DNA from: Pyrenophora tritici-repentis
Lineage: Eukaryota; Ascomycota; Dothideomycetes; Pleosporales; Pleosporaceae
DNA: 64,000 nucleotides
Assembly: GCF_003171515.1 (NCBI RefSeq)
Contig: NC_089394.1
Location: forward strand, 682,001-746,000
Direction of reading: 5' to 3'
The position numbers were made by a program, and so were the translations under genes. The notes under the pieces are model-generated. The model was not told the DNA's origin and did no database searches. It worked only from the letters and a program-made list of their open reading frames with translations. Numbering within the stretch: the first letter of the stretch is position 1; every line of letters begins with the position of its first letter. Below, piece by piece: positions 13,033-24,025 of the stretch.

Positions 13033-13129
13033 TTGTGGTTTTCGAAATACCTTGAGCCGCCTGGATCTGGTTAGCTTGGTGCCCAAGAACATCAACTCCC
13101 ATAGTAATTTGTTAGTAAATTAATGCAGC
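13033..13129 (+). repeat. Left terminal inverted repeat
   Basis: The best block starts at 13043 (CGAAATACCTTGAGCC) and runs to 13129. The outer 10 bp align with the right end after a one-base gap. It pairs with 16324-16421. Confidence 0.93.
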
Positions 13130-13242
13130 AGCCGTTTCCCACCTCCAGAAGCCCATGAAGCTAGTCCTGTACTCTAAATCGTTCGTGTATAGCGTTTTGT
13201 TTGTGTGGAGCTTGTTGCGAGCTCAATCTAGCTGCTGTTGGG

Positions 13243-14937
13243 ATGCCGCCCAAGCGCCAGCGTAAGCCGAAGCAGCCATTCGATCAAGGCGTTAACCCGT
13301 CCTCCCAGAAGCGTAGAGCGCCAGCAACTAGACAAAATCCTACCCATTTAACGCCTAAACGTGTCCGCCGTGAGGCGCTGCCGTCGCCTCCAGCGACTGC
13401 CCCGCCGCGCCGTCAAAGCCCGTTGTCCGAGCCTGAGCTGCAAGCCACCCAAACAGCTGCCTCCGCGCAAGCTGAAGATATCGTTGGCGAGGATGAGGAT
13501 ACTTTCGAGGATGGAGATGGCGATCCGCTGCCTGAGGATGAGGATGAGATCGCTGCTAAGGGCGCTGCCGGTAGTGTTGAGGATGAGGGAGAGCCAGCGT
13601 ACCGACGTCAAGAAGGCACTCCATGGCTGCCTCGCTCATCGCAAGCGCTAGAGGATGAGGTTAATCCTGTACTGCGCGTTAGGTGGAGGGCTTGCCTTGG
13701 TGGTGATATGGAGAAACACTTTATTCCTGAAGCTGCCGATAGCGAGCACGGCGTACGGCTGTACTCGCTGCATTTCGACGACCTATGGCAGTGGGTAGAT
13801 GACGTTGTTGCAGAATTACGGCCAAAAAGAGCGAAGATCTCATCTGTTTGCACTGTTGTTTACCCAGCTAAGCAGGCCAAACGCGAGCGCGCGATAAAGC
13901 GATTGCGGCGAGGTGTTGATGCAACGTGGAATAGCTTTCAGCGCCTTGTTGTAGAGGTTGATAACTATGTCAGCGAGCCAGTAAACGTCGATTTCGAGCT
14001 CATCTTGGCTGAAATTCCAGGGGAGCAGCAGCCGTTGCCAACGGTTGTCGACGGTCCTCGTCGACGCACCGCAACGGTGATTCAAGAGGAGGGGCTTGCT
14101 GGTGTAATAGCAGCTGAACAAGCAGGTAGCGGGCATGCTATTGCTATCCGGGATAGATGGCGCTGTACAGATACCCATTGCGAGAACTATCCTTATTGCT
14201 GCTGGATGGCGCCAACAGCGAGGCAGCCAGCGCGCTTCGAAGATCACCTCTTTGTCAACGGCAACATTATCTCCATGTGGGCAAGAGCAATTACAGCGAG
14301 AAGGGCAACGTACGATGAGCCATCTGATGATGTACGGCTTGCAATTTTGAGAGCAAAGGACCTGCGGGTGCATGAGAAAACGCGCAAGTTGCGGGCGGCT
14401 GGAGATGGCGACGATGATATCAAAAGCTTAACAAAACTGCTCATCGTTGGACAGCTTGAGCGGATGAACAGGCAACCTCAACAGGAGTCTAACTTGCAGG
14501 CAGCTGCACCAACGATAACAAGAGCTGAGGTATCTAGTGCATCTCAGTGGGCGCCTATCCGATATGATCATGAGCAGGAGATTAACGAGCATACTAGTAA
14601 TTTCTTTAACTACCTTAAGTTAAAATTTCCTACAGTTGGAGAGGACATTAACGAGCTTTATAAGACTCTTGTTATTGACGGAGCTATGGATATCAACCTC
14701 TTGATGCAGCCATCTGGTGATATCTTGAAGTTGTGGACGCAGCATTTCAAGCAGCCTCCTGGCTGGTTTTTCACGCTACAAAACACTGCAAAAGAATGGC
14801 AAGCTGGGTACCAGGGTCTCACAGATCGTAACTGGAGACGAGTCGAACGTTGTAAGAAAAGAGAAGAGATTGCGCGCAAGAAATTGGTGGTTGAACCGTC
14901 TAGCAGTGTTGTGGAGGATGATGGCGAGAATGCTTGA
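13243..14937 (+). CDS. Transposon-borne protein of unknown function
   Basis: A 564-residue frame starting at the ATG of MPPKRQRKPKQP. I do not recognise the family. The first about 65 residues are basic and Pro-rich with nuclear-localisation-like runs (PPKRQRK, QKRRAP, PKRVRRE). Residues about 79-118 are strongly acidic. A more folded middle (about 140-260) contains LHFDDLWQWVDDVV. Around 300-350 is a Cys/His-rich patch with C308, C313, C319, C320 and H335, followed by an aromatic/basic stretch (MWARAITARRATYDEP), which could bind zinc. The gene lies wholly within the inverted repeats, converges on the transposase gene and is open end to end, so it is probably maintained as part of the element. 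DNA binding or a transposase accessory role is inference. Confidence 0.8.
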   Translation: MPPKRQRKPKQPFDQGVNPSSQKRRAPATRQNPTHLTPKRVRREALPSPPATAPPRRQSPLSEPELQATQTAASAQAEDIVGEDEDTFEDGDGDPLPEDEDEIAAKGAAGSVEDEGEPAYRRQEGTPWLPRSSQALEDEVNPVLRVRWRACLGGDMEKHFIPEAADSEHGVRLYSLHFDDLWQWVDDVVAELRPKRAKISSVCTVVYPAKQAKRERAIKRLRRGVDATWNSFQRLVVEVDNYVSEPVNVDFELILAEIPGEQQPLPTVVDGPRRRTATVIQEEGLAGVIAAEQAGSGHAIAIRDRWRCTDTHCENYPYCCWMAPTARQPARFEDHLFVNGNIISMWARAITARRATYDEPSDDVRLAILRAKDLRVHEKTRKLRAAGDGDDDIKSLTKLLIVGQLERMNRQPQQESNLQAAAPTITRAEVSSASQWAPIRYDHEQEINEHTSNFFNYLKLKFPTVGEDINELYKTLVIDGAMDINLLMQPSGDILKLWTQHFKQPPGWFFTLQNTAKEWQAGYQGLTDRNWRRVERCKKREEIARKKLVVEPSSSVVEDDGENA

Positions 14938-15241
14938 AGCTTAGTGGCCTGAGCGTTTTTGGTGACAGCGGCCCGTGCCCGCTATAGTGTTGAGGTTTTT
15001 CAGGCGTTTCAAATGCGCTGCAACAATAGTCTATTTGGATAGCCCTATGTACAACACTACAACGTTATGCGATTATAACAGGTTAACTTCCTAAGATAGT
15101 TCTATATGTATAGAAATAGCTCTTATTTTTTTAGAATTATTAAATCGCTTTTGTGGGTTGCGCATTAAGGTGTAATCGTTCGCATTTGTATGGTATCATC
15201 TACCTATAGAAACGTACTGTGGCATCCATTTAAAAGCACAA
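14938..15241. other. AT-rich spacer between the two transposon genes
   Basis: This holds the convergent 3' ends of the two element genes. I see no further gene or clear structure. Confidence 0.6.
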
Positions 15242-16216
15242 TTAATAGGGATAGCCACACCTATGGAACCAGCTTCTGCAGTTAATATTACAGCACACCA
15301 GCTGCGCTGCATACTCAAGAAAGACCCCAAAGTCAATGAAGTTCTCCGCTTGCGCTGAATTCCTTTTCATCCACCCCTTGAGCTGCTTAAAGCTCTTCTC
15401 GATGGGGTTGAAATCTGGTGAGTATGGCGGCAGATACTCAAGGAGTACTCCAGCACTTTGGCAAAGCACCCGTACACGCTCTGATCGATGGATGGAGGCG
15501 TTATCAAGCACGATTACTGAGGCTGGCCCTGGGTGAGGATTGCAGAACGGCAGCACTTGAAACTCTAAGAAGTCTTCTAGGATCTCAGATGTAATCGCGC
15601 CTTGAAAGATCTTATAGCTTATGTAGCCATCTATCGTCATGGCTGGCAGCAGCGACCACCGTTCTGATCGCCTGAAGCTGTGTGATAGCTCCACCGGCTC
15701 CCCGATTGGAGACCAGCCATACTTGCGGTCGCCCGTACGCTCATTGCAGGCGCTCTCGTCCAACGCAACGATCTGCTCCGCCTTATAGTGTTGCGCCATC
15801 CTGGCAAGATAGAGGCGGCGGAGTGGCTCACTCTGCTCCTTTGCCCGCTTTGTTGCAAGCTTGCGAGACCATCTCATCTTCTCTAGCTCTCGGTAAACGC
15901 TCGCAAGGCTTATCCTAACGTCGTACTCGTCGTACAAGAAGTCCCTCATCTCATCCATGTATGCGCCCGGTGAGCCATTGAGGTATGCCTGAAGGCCTTC
16001 GCGCTGAGCTTGCCGGAGTATAGATGGCCGCCCAAGTCGAACGCAGCGCGGCGGATAAGGCACGCCCCAAAACTCTAAGCTCAACCTCAGCTTTGCTACT
16101 GTGTTACGGCTCGCACCTGTAGCTCTAGAGATGGCTCGATCACTTTCGCAGGCAGCAATTCGGTCGAGGATAGCCTGGAGAACAGCGGGCTGCAAGCGGT
16201 GGCCGGTGCCTGGCAT
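15242..16216 (-). CDS. DD34E transposase, Tc1/mariner superfamily
   Basis: 324 residues from the first ATG (MPGTGHRLQPAV). The frame extends slightly upstream, but only with a TTG start. The N-terminal third is a helix-turn-helix DNA-binding region (SDRAISRATGASRNTVAK) followed by a second HTH-like block around VRISLASVYRELEKMRW. The catalytic half is DDE_3-like: first Asp in VALDESACNERTG, second in VIVLDNASIHR, and Glu in NPIEKSF exactly 34 residues after the second Asp. The motif YLPPYSPDFNPIE is the classic Tc1 signature. The protein would cut at the inverted repeats and reinsert at TA. No stop or frameshift, so it may be active. Confidence 0.95.
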   Translation of the reverse strand: MPGTGHRLQPAVLQAILDRIAACESDRAISRATGASRNTVAKLRLSLEFWGVPYPPRCVRLGRPSILRQAQREGLQAYLNGSPGAYMDEMRDFLYDEYDVRISLASVYRELEKMRWSRKLATKRAKEQSEPLRRLYLARMAQHYKAEQIVALDESACNERTGDRKYGWSPIGEPVELSHSFRRSERWSLLPAMTIDGYISYKIFQGAITSEILEDFLEFQVLPFCNPHPGPASVIVLDNASIHRSERVRVLCQSAGVLLEYLPPYSPDFNPIEKSFKQLKGWMKRNSAQAENFIDFGVFLEYAAQLVCCNINCRSWFHRCGYPY

Positions 16217-16323
16217 CGCGATGAGATGGGCTCGAGAAAATTGCAACACCAAAAACGCGAGTCAGTAGAGGCGATCGCAGCAAACAATGAACTTCAAATA
16301 CGTTGTGGGTGTTAGAAAGCGTG

Positions 16324-16421
16324 GCTGCATCGATTTACTAACAAATTACTATAGGAGTTGATGTTCTTGGCCACCAAGCCAACCAGATCCAGGTGGCTCA
16401 AGGTATTTCGAGAAACACCCA
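16324..16421 (-). repeat. Right terminal inverted repeat
   Basis: Inverted partner of 13033-13129. The six mismatches in the 87-bp core include four transitions. A TA at 16422-16423 flanks it. Confidence 0.93.
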
Positions 16422-16611
16422 TAGTGAGATCTCATCCCTGTAAACCCACCAGCCTCCGACTCAGAACACTGCCAAATTCATCACTATGCATTCTCGTCGC
16501 TATAGTTATGAATGTAGTTTTGAAAAAGCATTCTCGATGCTTATTTGCCCTTTTTCGCTGTGAGATACATGAAGAACCCAAGAAATAACCCCTCTGTACT
16601 ACATCCCAGGC

Positions 16612-19600
16612 TCAAATACTAACAAAGAAACTCTTCTCTCCCTTCTTGGGCTCGACCCACGCACGCTTCAATATCGGATCTGCACAGCTGATCCTTATAC
16701 GCTCCGGGGTAGCCGGACTAACCAAGTGCAGCACCTCAGTTTCCCCAAACTGCGCGCGAGCAGATTTGAGTGCATCGCGAATAGCGAAGAAGACAGCTGA
16801 GCCCATGAAGAGGGGTGGTTCGCCTACGAAGATGTTAGCTCAAGCACATAGACGGAATAAAATGACAAAACTTACCAACACCCCTACTCCTCTGAATAGT
16901 TCTCAGATTCTCCCACTGCACATCCTTGAGCAAACTGAGATTGAACACCTGCGGTATGTCTCTGAAGCCAGGAATCTTGTAATTGCCCGGTCCCTTCGTC
17001 GCTATGCCACCCGTTCCCCTGAGCCAAAGACTCTCTTCAGTAGTGAACAAGCCCTGGCCCTGAACAAACGCGCCTTCGATCTGGCCGTAGTCGATGGCCG
17101 GGTTGATGGAGCGACCGACATCCATCTTGATATCGGCGCGACGACAAGTCCAGTCACCAGTCAGGGTGTCGATTTCAACCTCAGCTGCTGCAACACCTTG
17201 AGTGAAGTAGAAGAACATTTGGCCAGTGTTGGCGCCCCAGACGTAGCCGATGTCGGGTGTTTTGTAGAAGCCTTGGGCGGAAAGGTTGACACGGTCAAAG
17301 TAAGCGGCGTGAGCCAGTTCCTTCATGGTCGCGTTGGGGCCAAGCTTCTCCTTGAAGGGTGCAAGGCGCTCGTTTAGTTGTAGACAGGCGTTATGAATGG
17401 CGTATCCGTTCAAGTCTGAGGAGGCAGAGGCGGCAGTCGAGGAGCTGTTCGCAACGGTGTTTGTCGCCGTCTCGCTGATGAATACGTCCGCGAGTGGTAC
17501 TCCCAGCGTCTCAGCTGCTATCTGCGTCATCTTCGTGTGCAGCCCCTGACCCATTTCTGTTCCACCATGTGCAACAAGAATGCTGCCATCATGATAGATG
17601 TGTACCAGCGCGCCAGCTTGGTTTAAGAAGAGCGCTGTGAAGGAGATACCGAATTTCGTCGGTATGATGGCGAGACCGCGCTTATTCCACTTATGCATCT
17701 TGTTCCATTCTTCAATTTCTTGCCGGCGCTGTGCGTAGAAAGACTCTTCTTGCACCTGCTTGTACATCAAAGGAACATACCAGTCCTTGATTTCCTGGTT
17801 GTAGTGCGTTATCATGTTCGTTTCGGGTGAGTACATGTTTATTTCCCTCAGTCTCTCAACTGGAATGTTGAGGTGGTCGGCAATTTCTTCCATGTAAGTC
17901 TCGGCGATGAACATTCCCTGTGGTCCACCGAAACCACGGAAGGCTGTGTTGGAGACTGTGTTGGTCTTTGCGACGCGGCCACGTACGTGGATATTAGGTA
18001 TCGAGTAGACGTTGTCGATATGCGAGAGAGACCGCTCGACAACCGCACCAGAAAGGTCTTGACTCCAGCCACCGTTGCAGAAGACGTCTGCATCGAGAGC
18101 TTGCAGTTTTCCGTCCTTGTTGACAGCTACTTTCCACCGAGCAAGGAAGGGGTGTCGTTGTCCGGATGTCATGATATCCTCGTCCCGGTTCAGCATACAA
18201 CGTACAGGTCGGCGGACCTTGTTCGCTGCGCAGGCCACAATACCAGCGAGTTGAACAGAGCGTGTCTCCTTACCACCGAAACCGCCACCCATACGCTTCA
18301 CGCGAGTGACAATCTTGTTCGCAGCAACACCAACCACCTTGGAAACGTAGGCTTGTGTCTCTGCCGGATTTTGTGTACTGCTGAAGATTTCCATCTCGCC
18401 ATCTTCTGGCTTTGGAACTGCCAGACAAGCCTGAGTCTCGAGGTAGAAGTGCTCCTGTCCACCCATTCGCGCAACTCCAGTGAAGACGTGATCAGCCTCG
18501 GCGAATGATTTCTCAGTATCTCCTTTTTTAATATGACGGAAGTGGTTGAAGTAGCTCTCTTTCTGGATAGCCTCTTCAATGGTGAAGATCGCCGGAAGCT
18601 CCTCGTACTCAATCTTGACGGCCCGCGCAGCTTGCTCCGCATGCTTTGCGGTATCTGCCAGGATCATACCAATAGGCTGACCGGCTGTGAAGACTTCATC
18701 AATGGCGAAGAATGTCTCGTCACAAGCCGGCGCACCCCACCAGTTGGATTCGGGTGTTGCCAAATCATTGTGATCAACATACGCAACAACGCCAGGTAGC
18801 TCTAGCGCAGGTTCTGCGTCAACTGAGAGCAACTTCGCGTGCGCCTTGGTTGACAGTACCAAGCATCCGTAGAGCTCATTCCTTTGCAGTGGGATATCGT
18901 CCGTGTACTGCGCTTCACCTGTACATTGCTTCATAGCCGCGACGTGATTCTTCGATTGTCCAACTTCGTTTTGGATGTACGCCTCCGCGGCCTTCTTATC
19001 CTTCTCGCCCTTGCTGATATCTCTTTCAATCTCACCAATAGCTTGGGTGTCAATCTCAACTTCCTCAGCATGCAGTTCAGCCAAAACTTCATGATAGAAC
19101 TTGTAGAAGAAACCAAGAGCAAGAGTCTTTCTGTACGTGGCCATACCACCTGGTACGCCGAATCGCAAGTCAAAGTCTTCCTCAAGCTTGTCCATGACAC
19201 CTTCCAGCGTTTTGAGGTCGGCAAACTTCTTTCCCTGGAGGAAGTCCATTGCTTTCCGCGCGTGGATCGTCGTGGGTGCCATGCCACCGTACACCAAATC
19301 CACACTCTCGACAGTATGTTGATCGTCCAGTGTAATCCTCAGTGCTGCATTCACAATTGCAATGTCGTCGTCCTTTCTTTTCGCCTGTTTATAGGCACGG
19401 ATATATTCACCCTTCTCTTTCGCCACTGGGATCTTTAAACCAGCGATCACCGCATCTGGTGGCAGTGCAGTCTGCCTATATCCCTTGAAGAACGTCGACA
19501 TGGGAATCTCCGTCGTCTCCTTGAGGCTCTTGGCCACGAGCGTTGCGTTCGTGGCGACAAAAACCGGATTCAAATCTGAAATGGGACTCGCTGTCGCCAG

Positions 19601-20825
19601 ATTACCTGCTGGTGTTCCTACGTTCCTGATCTGTCGTCCGGCGAAGTATCGAATCTGCTTCAAAATGGTCGCAAACGGCTGGCCCTGTACAGGCCCATAG
19701 TGTTCAAGAGCATCTTTACAAATTTCCTCGAGGTCAGTGAGAACAACATTACCACCAATTTCGAGGTGGTCGTTATGCAACTTAAACTGTCGTAGCTCTG
19801 CAATATCTCCAACAAACACTGAAGCGTTGTAGTTCATGCCCTTGAACTTGATCTCAATCTGTGTCTCCGTCGAGCCACCGATGAGCTTCGCTGACGGATA
19901 CGCATCTTTGATCTCTAGTAGCTGTTGCAAAGTCGTCGGTCTGAACCACCTCTTCTTCTTATTACCGAATGCCAGAGGCTTGAACTCGTGTTTTCGTAGT
20001 TGTGGGGGGAATATCAATTCTGTATCCGGCTTGTACTCGATGAATCCCGGTGGTGTGAACCTCTTGATAGGTTGGTCCTCTCCGTCTGTCCTATTCTTAC
20101 AGCAGCCTCCTCCATTTGCACCATCTTTTTCCATGCAACATCCACCACCGCCATTGGCCTTTGCTTTGCCACAGCCCGTCTTCACACTGAAGCTCTGTGC
20201 CGCATCCAATATAGGTCTGTATCCTGTACATCTGCAAAGGTTGCCATCAAAGGCCTCCTCAACCTCAAGTTCGCTCGGCCCAACATTATTGCGAAGGAGC
20301 GCATACAAGGACATGACTATGCCGGGAGTACAGAACCCACACTGGCTACCATTGCCCTTTGCTATGCGCTCTTGTGCCGGATGTGGTCGCTTTACATTGC
20401 CGATTCCCTCGACTGTTATGACGTGTTTGCCATCTATGCTGACGAGCGGTGCGAGGCATGCGTTTACGGAAGCGTGGTATATCTTCTTGGTAGTTGGATT
20501 GAATTGTGACACAACCTACAAGCGGTCAGTCTTCATGTTGAGTATCCCTGATTACACCCATTCCCTCAACAAAAAACCAAGAGAGCATACATACCACCGT
20601 ACAAGCACCACATCCACCCTCTGCACATCCCAACTTCGTTCCGGTCAACCCAATCCCCCTCAGGTACTCCAGTAGCGTGACCTCAGGATCCGCACTGTCC
20701 AGCACCACCTTCGTCCCATTAAGGTAGAACCTCAACGTATCATCGTACTCGGCCGTCACTTCATGGAGCGACTTGGTGGCCTCTTTTGACACGGCAGGTT
20801 GAGGGGAGACAAGACCGGGCGCCAT
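16612..20825 (-). CDS. hxA: Xanthine dehydrogenase (purine hydroxylase I)
   Basis: Three exons (20825-20595, 20515-16876, 16823-16612) encode about 1360 residues, normal for the family; introns are 79 and 52 bp. The enzyme oxidises hypoxanthine to xanthine and urate with NAD+, opening purine catabolism, in the cytosol or peroxisome. Two [2Fe-2S] sites are visible: C67, C72 and C75 ([11 protein letters not shown]), then [10 protein letters not shown] with [10 protein letters not shown]. Next comes the FAD domain ([15 protein letters not shown]), then the molybdenum domain with [16 protein letters not shown] and [11 protein letters not shown]. The catalytic Glu lies in GVGEPPLF, just after the last intron, which splits the preceding Gly codon. 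A metazoan XDH would look similar, but nicotinate hydroxylase (HxnS) is the main alternative in fungi. The symbol follows Aspergillus usage. Confidence 0.95.
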
Positions 20826-22149
20826 GTTTGCCACACAGACTCGTCTGTGGTTTTGTTGGAAGGAAAGACAAACAAACGTCACGGTAAGAAACGAGGAAAG
20901 CAGGAAGGAAGAAAGAAGGGAATTGTGTGGGGAATATCACAAAACAAAAAGCAAATGTCAAGCTTGCCCTTCAAAGAGCTGTCCAGGGTTCTGTCTAGAA
21001 GCCTGCTGGTGGGGAATGTGTCAAGCTAGATATGACAAGCGTGTGTGGACCGCGGCTTGGAGTCCACCTGTTACATTGATCACTTGGGTAGCTCTAGTTG
21101 CGAATAAGCCGAGTCCAACGAATCAGCGACGATGTGTTTGTCTTATCTTCGGAACGCGCAGTTACGCGCTCCTGGTGCAGAAGCTCCGCGCGCAGGAGCT
21201 CGCCGATGGCCGTAGTTCGCGGTTTGCCCCTCCTTACCGCCCCACTCCGTCGCCGCTTTCATATGTAGCTTAGCGTAGAATAAGCACGTGAGCGGCCAAT
21301 GCCTGGTGCCGCAGTTTCTGTCATAATAGTGGCAAGATCAGTGCTTAGTTGTGGATTCTCTGATAGAGAGCAGGCATATGCATAAAAGAGGGTCGAATTT
21401 TGAACAATCAATATAATTCCATAATGTACTATACAAATCCAAAAATACATCTCATCGTTCATGCTCCCACGATCCTGATTATACTCCAATCATTCTGATG
21501 GGGAACGGTAGCACATCGGAGCCTGCCGACAGAGTCGCAAGAGAGGACGACTGAGCCTAGGTCTACATGCCCAGATTAGGAGCATGAAGACAATAAATGC
21601 TTTTGATAATGAAAAACCGAACAAGGATTTAAACACCCTATCCGCATGGACAATGGCTATTCCAGTGATAGTCACGGTACATGCGATCAAGTGGAAGGTA
21701 CAGACGATGAATGCCACGAGAGACGCTTGAAGGCCAAATAATGCACCATTGATCGGGACGCAAAAGGTATAATGTGGGCGCACAGTTACTCGGTAATTTC
21801 GTAGACTTGAGGGTTTGCAGCAGTCATCCATGAAGCAGGCATAGATCGAGCAATGATCACGCAAAGCAGGCGACAGCCACAATGATGATCCGTCGTAAGA
21901 AGGTTTAAGGCCATGTAATCGCGGGCAGGGTTCGAAAGACGGCCAAGTGATGGGAGAGCATGGAGTGCAAATGAGTCATCTGCAAGTCATGGCGCGCCGA
22001 CTATGCGCAAGTCAAGAAGGTCGAAAGGGATCCAGAAAATCGGGTATAGTCATGCCAGGGCCAGCAAAATCCAAGTATCGGTCATGCAAATAGGCAGCAT
22101 TCGGTGAAGTTCAGCAAGACATGCATCGGTCACAGCGACTACGTGGCAA
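20826..22149. other. Intergenic region upstream of xanthine dehydrogenase
   Basis: This is the promoter side of xanthine dehydrogenase and the 3' side of the KH gene. I found no TCGG-N6-CCGA site of the UaY type. The only coding candidate is the small membrane-type frame listed separately. Confidence 0.5.
21490..21831 (-). CDS. Possible small two-pass membrane protein
   Basis: A 113-codon frame from ATG with two hydrophobic stretches long enough to span a membrane (around GALFGLQASLVAFIVCTFHL and AFIVFMLLIWAC). No family is recognised. It has no clear start context, and codon use gives little support. It could be chance, or one exon of a spliced gene continuing towards 21259. Reported only because the hydrophobic pattern is unusual for a chance frame. 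Confidence 0.22.
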   Translation of the reverse strand: MDDCCKPSSLRNYRVTVRPHYTFCVPINGALFGLQASLVAFIVCTFHLIACTVTITGIAIVHADRVFKSLFGFSLSKAFIVFMLLIWACRPRLSRPLLRLCRQAPMCYRSPSE

Positions 22150-24025
22150 TTATGCGCCTGGAGGTCCTTGGGCACCTTGACCGCCTTGTTGTTGCTGAGC
22201 AATGGAAGCATACCACATAGCCAGATAGTTCTGGTAGCCGCCATAAACAGCATATGGATCAGCAGCAGCACCGCCGGCAGCAGGTGCAGCCGCCTGTGGA
22301 GGCTGCGCTGGCGGAGCGCTTTGTCCGTAGGACGGTGTCTGTTGATGTGAGTAGCCATTGTCTTGATTTCCGTTATCACGTCGTCGCGAGTTGTTCTTCT
22401 CTCGCTGTCTAGTATTAGCAACAATCAATGACAAACAATCTTGACGAGACACTCACCACTTGATCAACCTTCTCCCAGATAGCACGTTTGGCATCATCAA
22501 TAGCCTGGCGAGTTCCGACGAGGCCAATCTCGCGCTCGATATCAGCACCAGAAGCTTGCGAAACATTAATCTTGCACCCTGTCTCGGACTGCATCGATTT
22601 GATAGTTTCACCACCTATGGTTTGTTAGTACGATACATCAAAGGGGATCACATTGCTATTACCTTTGCCAATAATCATGCCAACGGCGTCAGAAGGAACA
22701 TGAATGCTGTCATTGATCTTGCCTGCAGCTGCACCTGCAGCTGTGCCTCCGCCGTAAGGGTCGAAGGTTTCACGCCTGTTGTTGAATTGTTGTTGCGGCT
22801 GCGGCTGCTGGCCACCGGAGCCTTCCATTTGCTTAGTGTCACTATCGACAATCTCCATGATGAGCTCCTTAGCATGAGCAGCAGCAGTGGGACTTCCAAT
22901 GAGGTTCACAGGACGGAGACCGTTCACACTCTTGTTTTCACCGACAATGTTGACGTGGCAGCCACTGCGCTCTTGCAGATCACGGATAGTTTCACCACCA
23001 CGGCCGATGATGAGACCAACAGTACGATCAGGCACCATAATCTGGGACGATTGTTCACCCTCTCTAAGAGCAGGTTGTTGCTGACCAACCGTCTTAGCGG
23101 CAGGCCGTGCATTGCGGCCCGTCTCACGAGCAGGGTTGCCACCATTCTCTTCGATGATACGGTTGATTTCGCGCTTTGCACTGATACGAGCACCAGGACT
23201 ACCGGTTATACGGCACTCGCGTTGAGGTCCGGATTCGGGGCCGTTGATGAATTGAATACGAGTCTGGGATTCTTGTTCAATGCGGCGAAGACTCTCACCT
23301 TGACGTCCAATGACCAAGCCAACCAACGAAGAGTCAATGAGAATCACCTCAGAGTTGTCATTAGCGGGGGGCGAACGCGCCTGCCCGTATTGCTGCGAGG
23401 GAGAGAAGGTGTCACGCCTAGGGGGGGAGCGATCACGTTCACGCCCATAGCCGCCTCTGCGCTCATCACGGCGCTCGTCGCGGTATGGGTTGTAGCTTTC
23501 ACGTGCTGCTTCTCGGCGCACCGGAGATCGCGAGCGCGACCGAGAGCGTCGGTACGGCTGTCGTCCGCTAAGTCGCGGATCTTCCTGATAAGCTGCAGCC
23601 GTGTAAGTTTGCGCTGGGACACCATAACCAGACCAAGGTTCAGAGATACCTGGACGCGCTTCATGTGCAAGGCCTTTTTGGGCCGCAAAACCGCGCGCCT
23701 TTGCCAGCGCATCCTCGATGCTCACCGAGCCAGAGCTCACGGGCTTGATGGCACTCAGATCAAGACTACCAGAGTGTGTGGGAGTGGGGAAATTATAGCC
23801 ATGCATTGCAGGTGGAGTGGCACTAGGCATTGCGCCAGGGAACCCGGCTGGCAAGCCTTGCGGAGGTGCATGCTGTGCCTGTTGGGGCTGCTGGGGCGCT
23901 GCAGAGGGGGTAGCTGAGGGATGGGCGGCTAGTAATTCAGTCAGTACGCTGCTTGGATCGACAATGAGGGCTTAAAAAGACGCACCGAGAGCCGCGAGAA
24001 TCGCGTTCAGATCGGGGGTGGCCAT
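22150..24025 (-). CDS. Triple KH-domain RNA-binding protein
   Basis: Four exons (24025-23986, 23928-22663, 22614-22457, 22404-22150) give 572 residues; introns are 57, 48 and 52 bp. The last acceptor is the CAG at 22405-22407, not the TAG 4 bp earlier, because only it keeps the frame. After a Gln/Pro-rich leader comes an Arg/Ser-rich and DERR-rich segment (about 140-190), then three KH domains with GxxG loops at about 221-224 (GRQG), 322-325 (GRGG) and 434-437 (GKGG). The tail is Gln/Ala/Gly-rich. The layout resembles fungal FUBP/PBP2-like proteins that bind single-stranded nucleic acid in mRNA processing or stability. A precise ortholog is not assigned. Confidence 0.93.

Larger units (their letters stand above)
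13033..16421. mobile_element. Two-gene Tc1/mariner-type DNA transposon
   Basis: A complete class II element of about 3.39 kb. Its ends are long inverted repeats: 13043-13129 and the complement of 16324-16410 match at about 81 of 87 positions, and looser similarity continues outward to a flanking TA on each side (13031-13032 and 16422-16423). TA duplication is the hallmark of Tc1/mariner insertion. Inside are two convergent intact genes, a 564-codon unknown on the plus strand and a DD34E transposase on the minus strand, each starting just inside one repeat. About 300 bp of AT-rich sequence separates their 3' ends. Intact genes and near-identical ends suggest a young insertion. It lies between UVE1 and xanthine dehydrogenase without breaking either. 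Confidence 0.93.

Noticed and set aside
17873..20675. Several long plus-strand frames opposite xanthine dehydrogenase
   Set aside because: They are shadows of the strongly conserved minus-strand gene and show no protein-like pattern.
22460..23917. 485-codon open frame antisense to the KH gene
   Set aside because: It mirrors a well-supported spliced KH protein on the other strand; the peptide has no domain and the frame is a by-product of the KH codon pattern.
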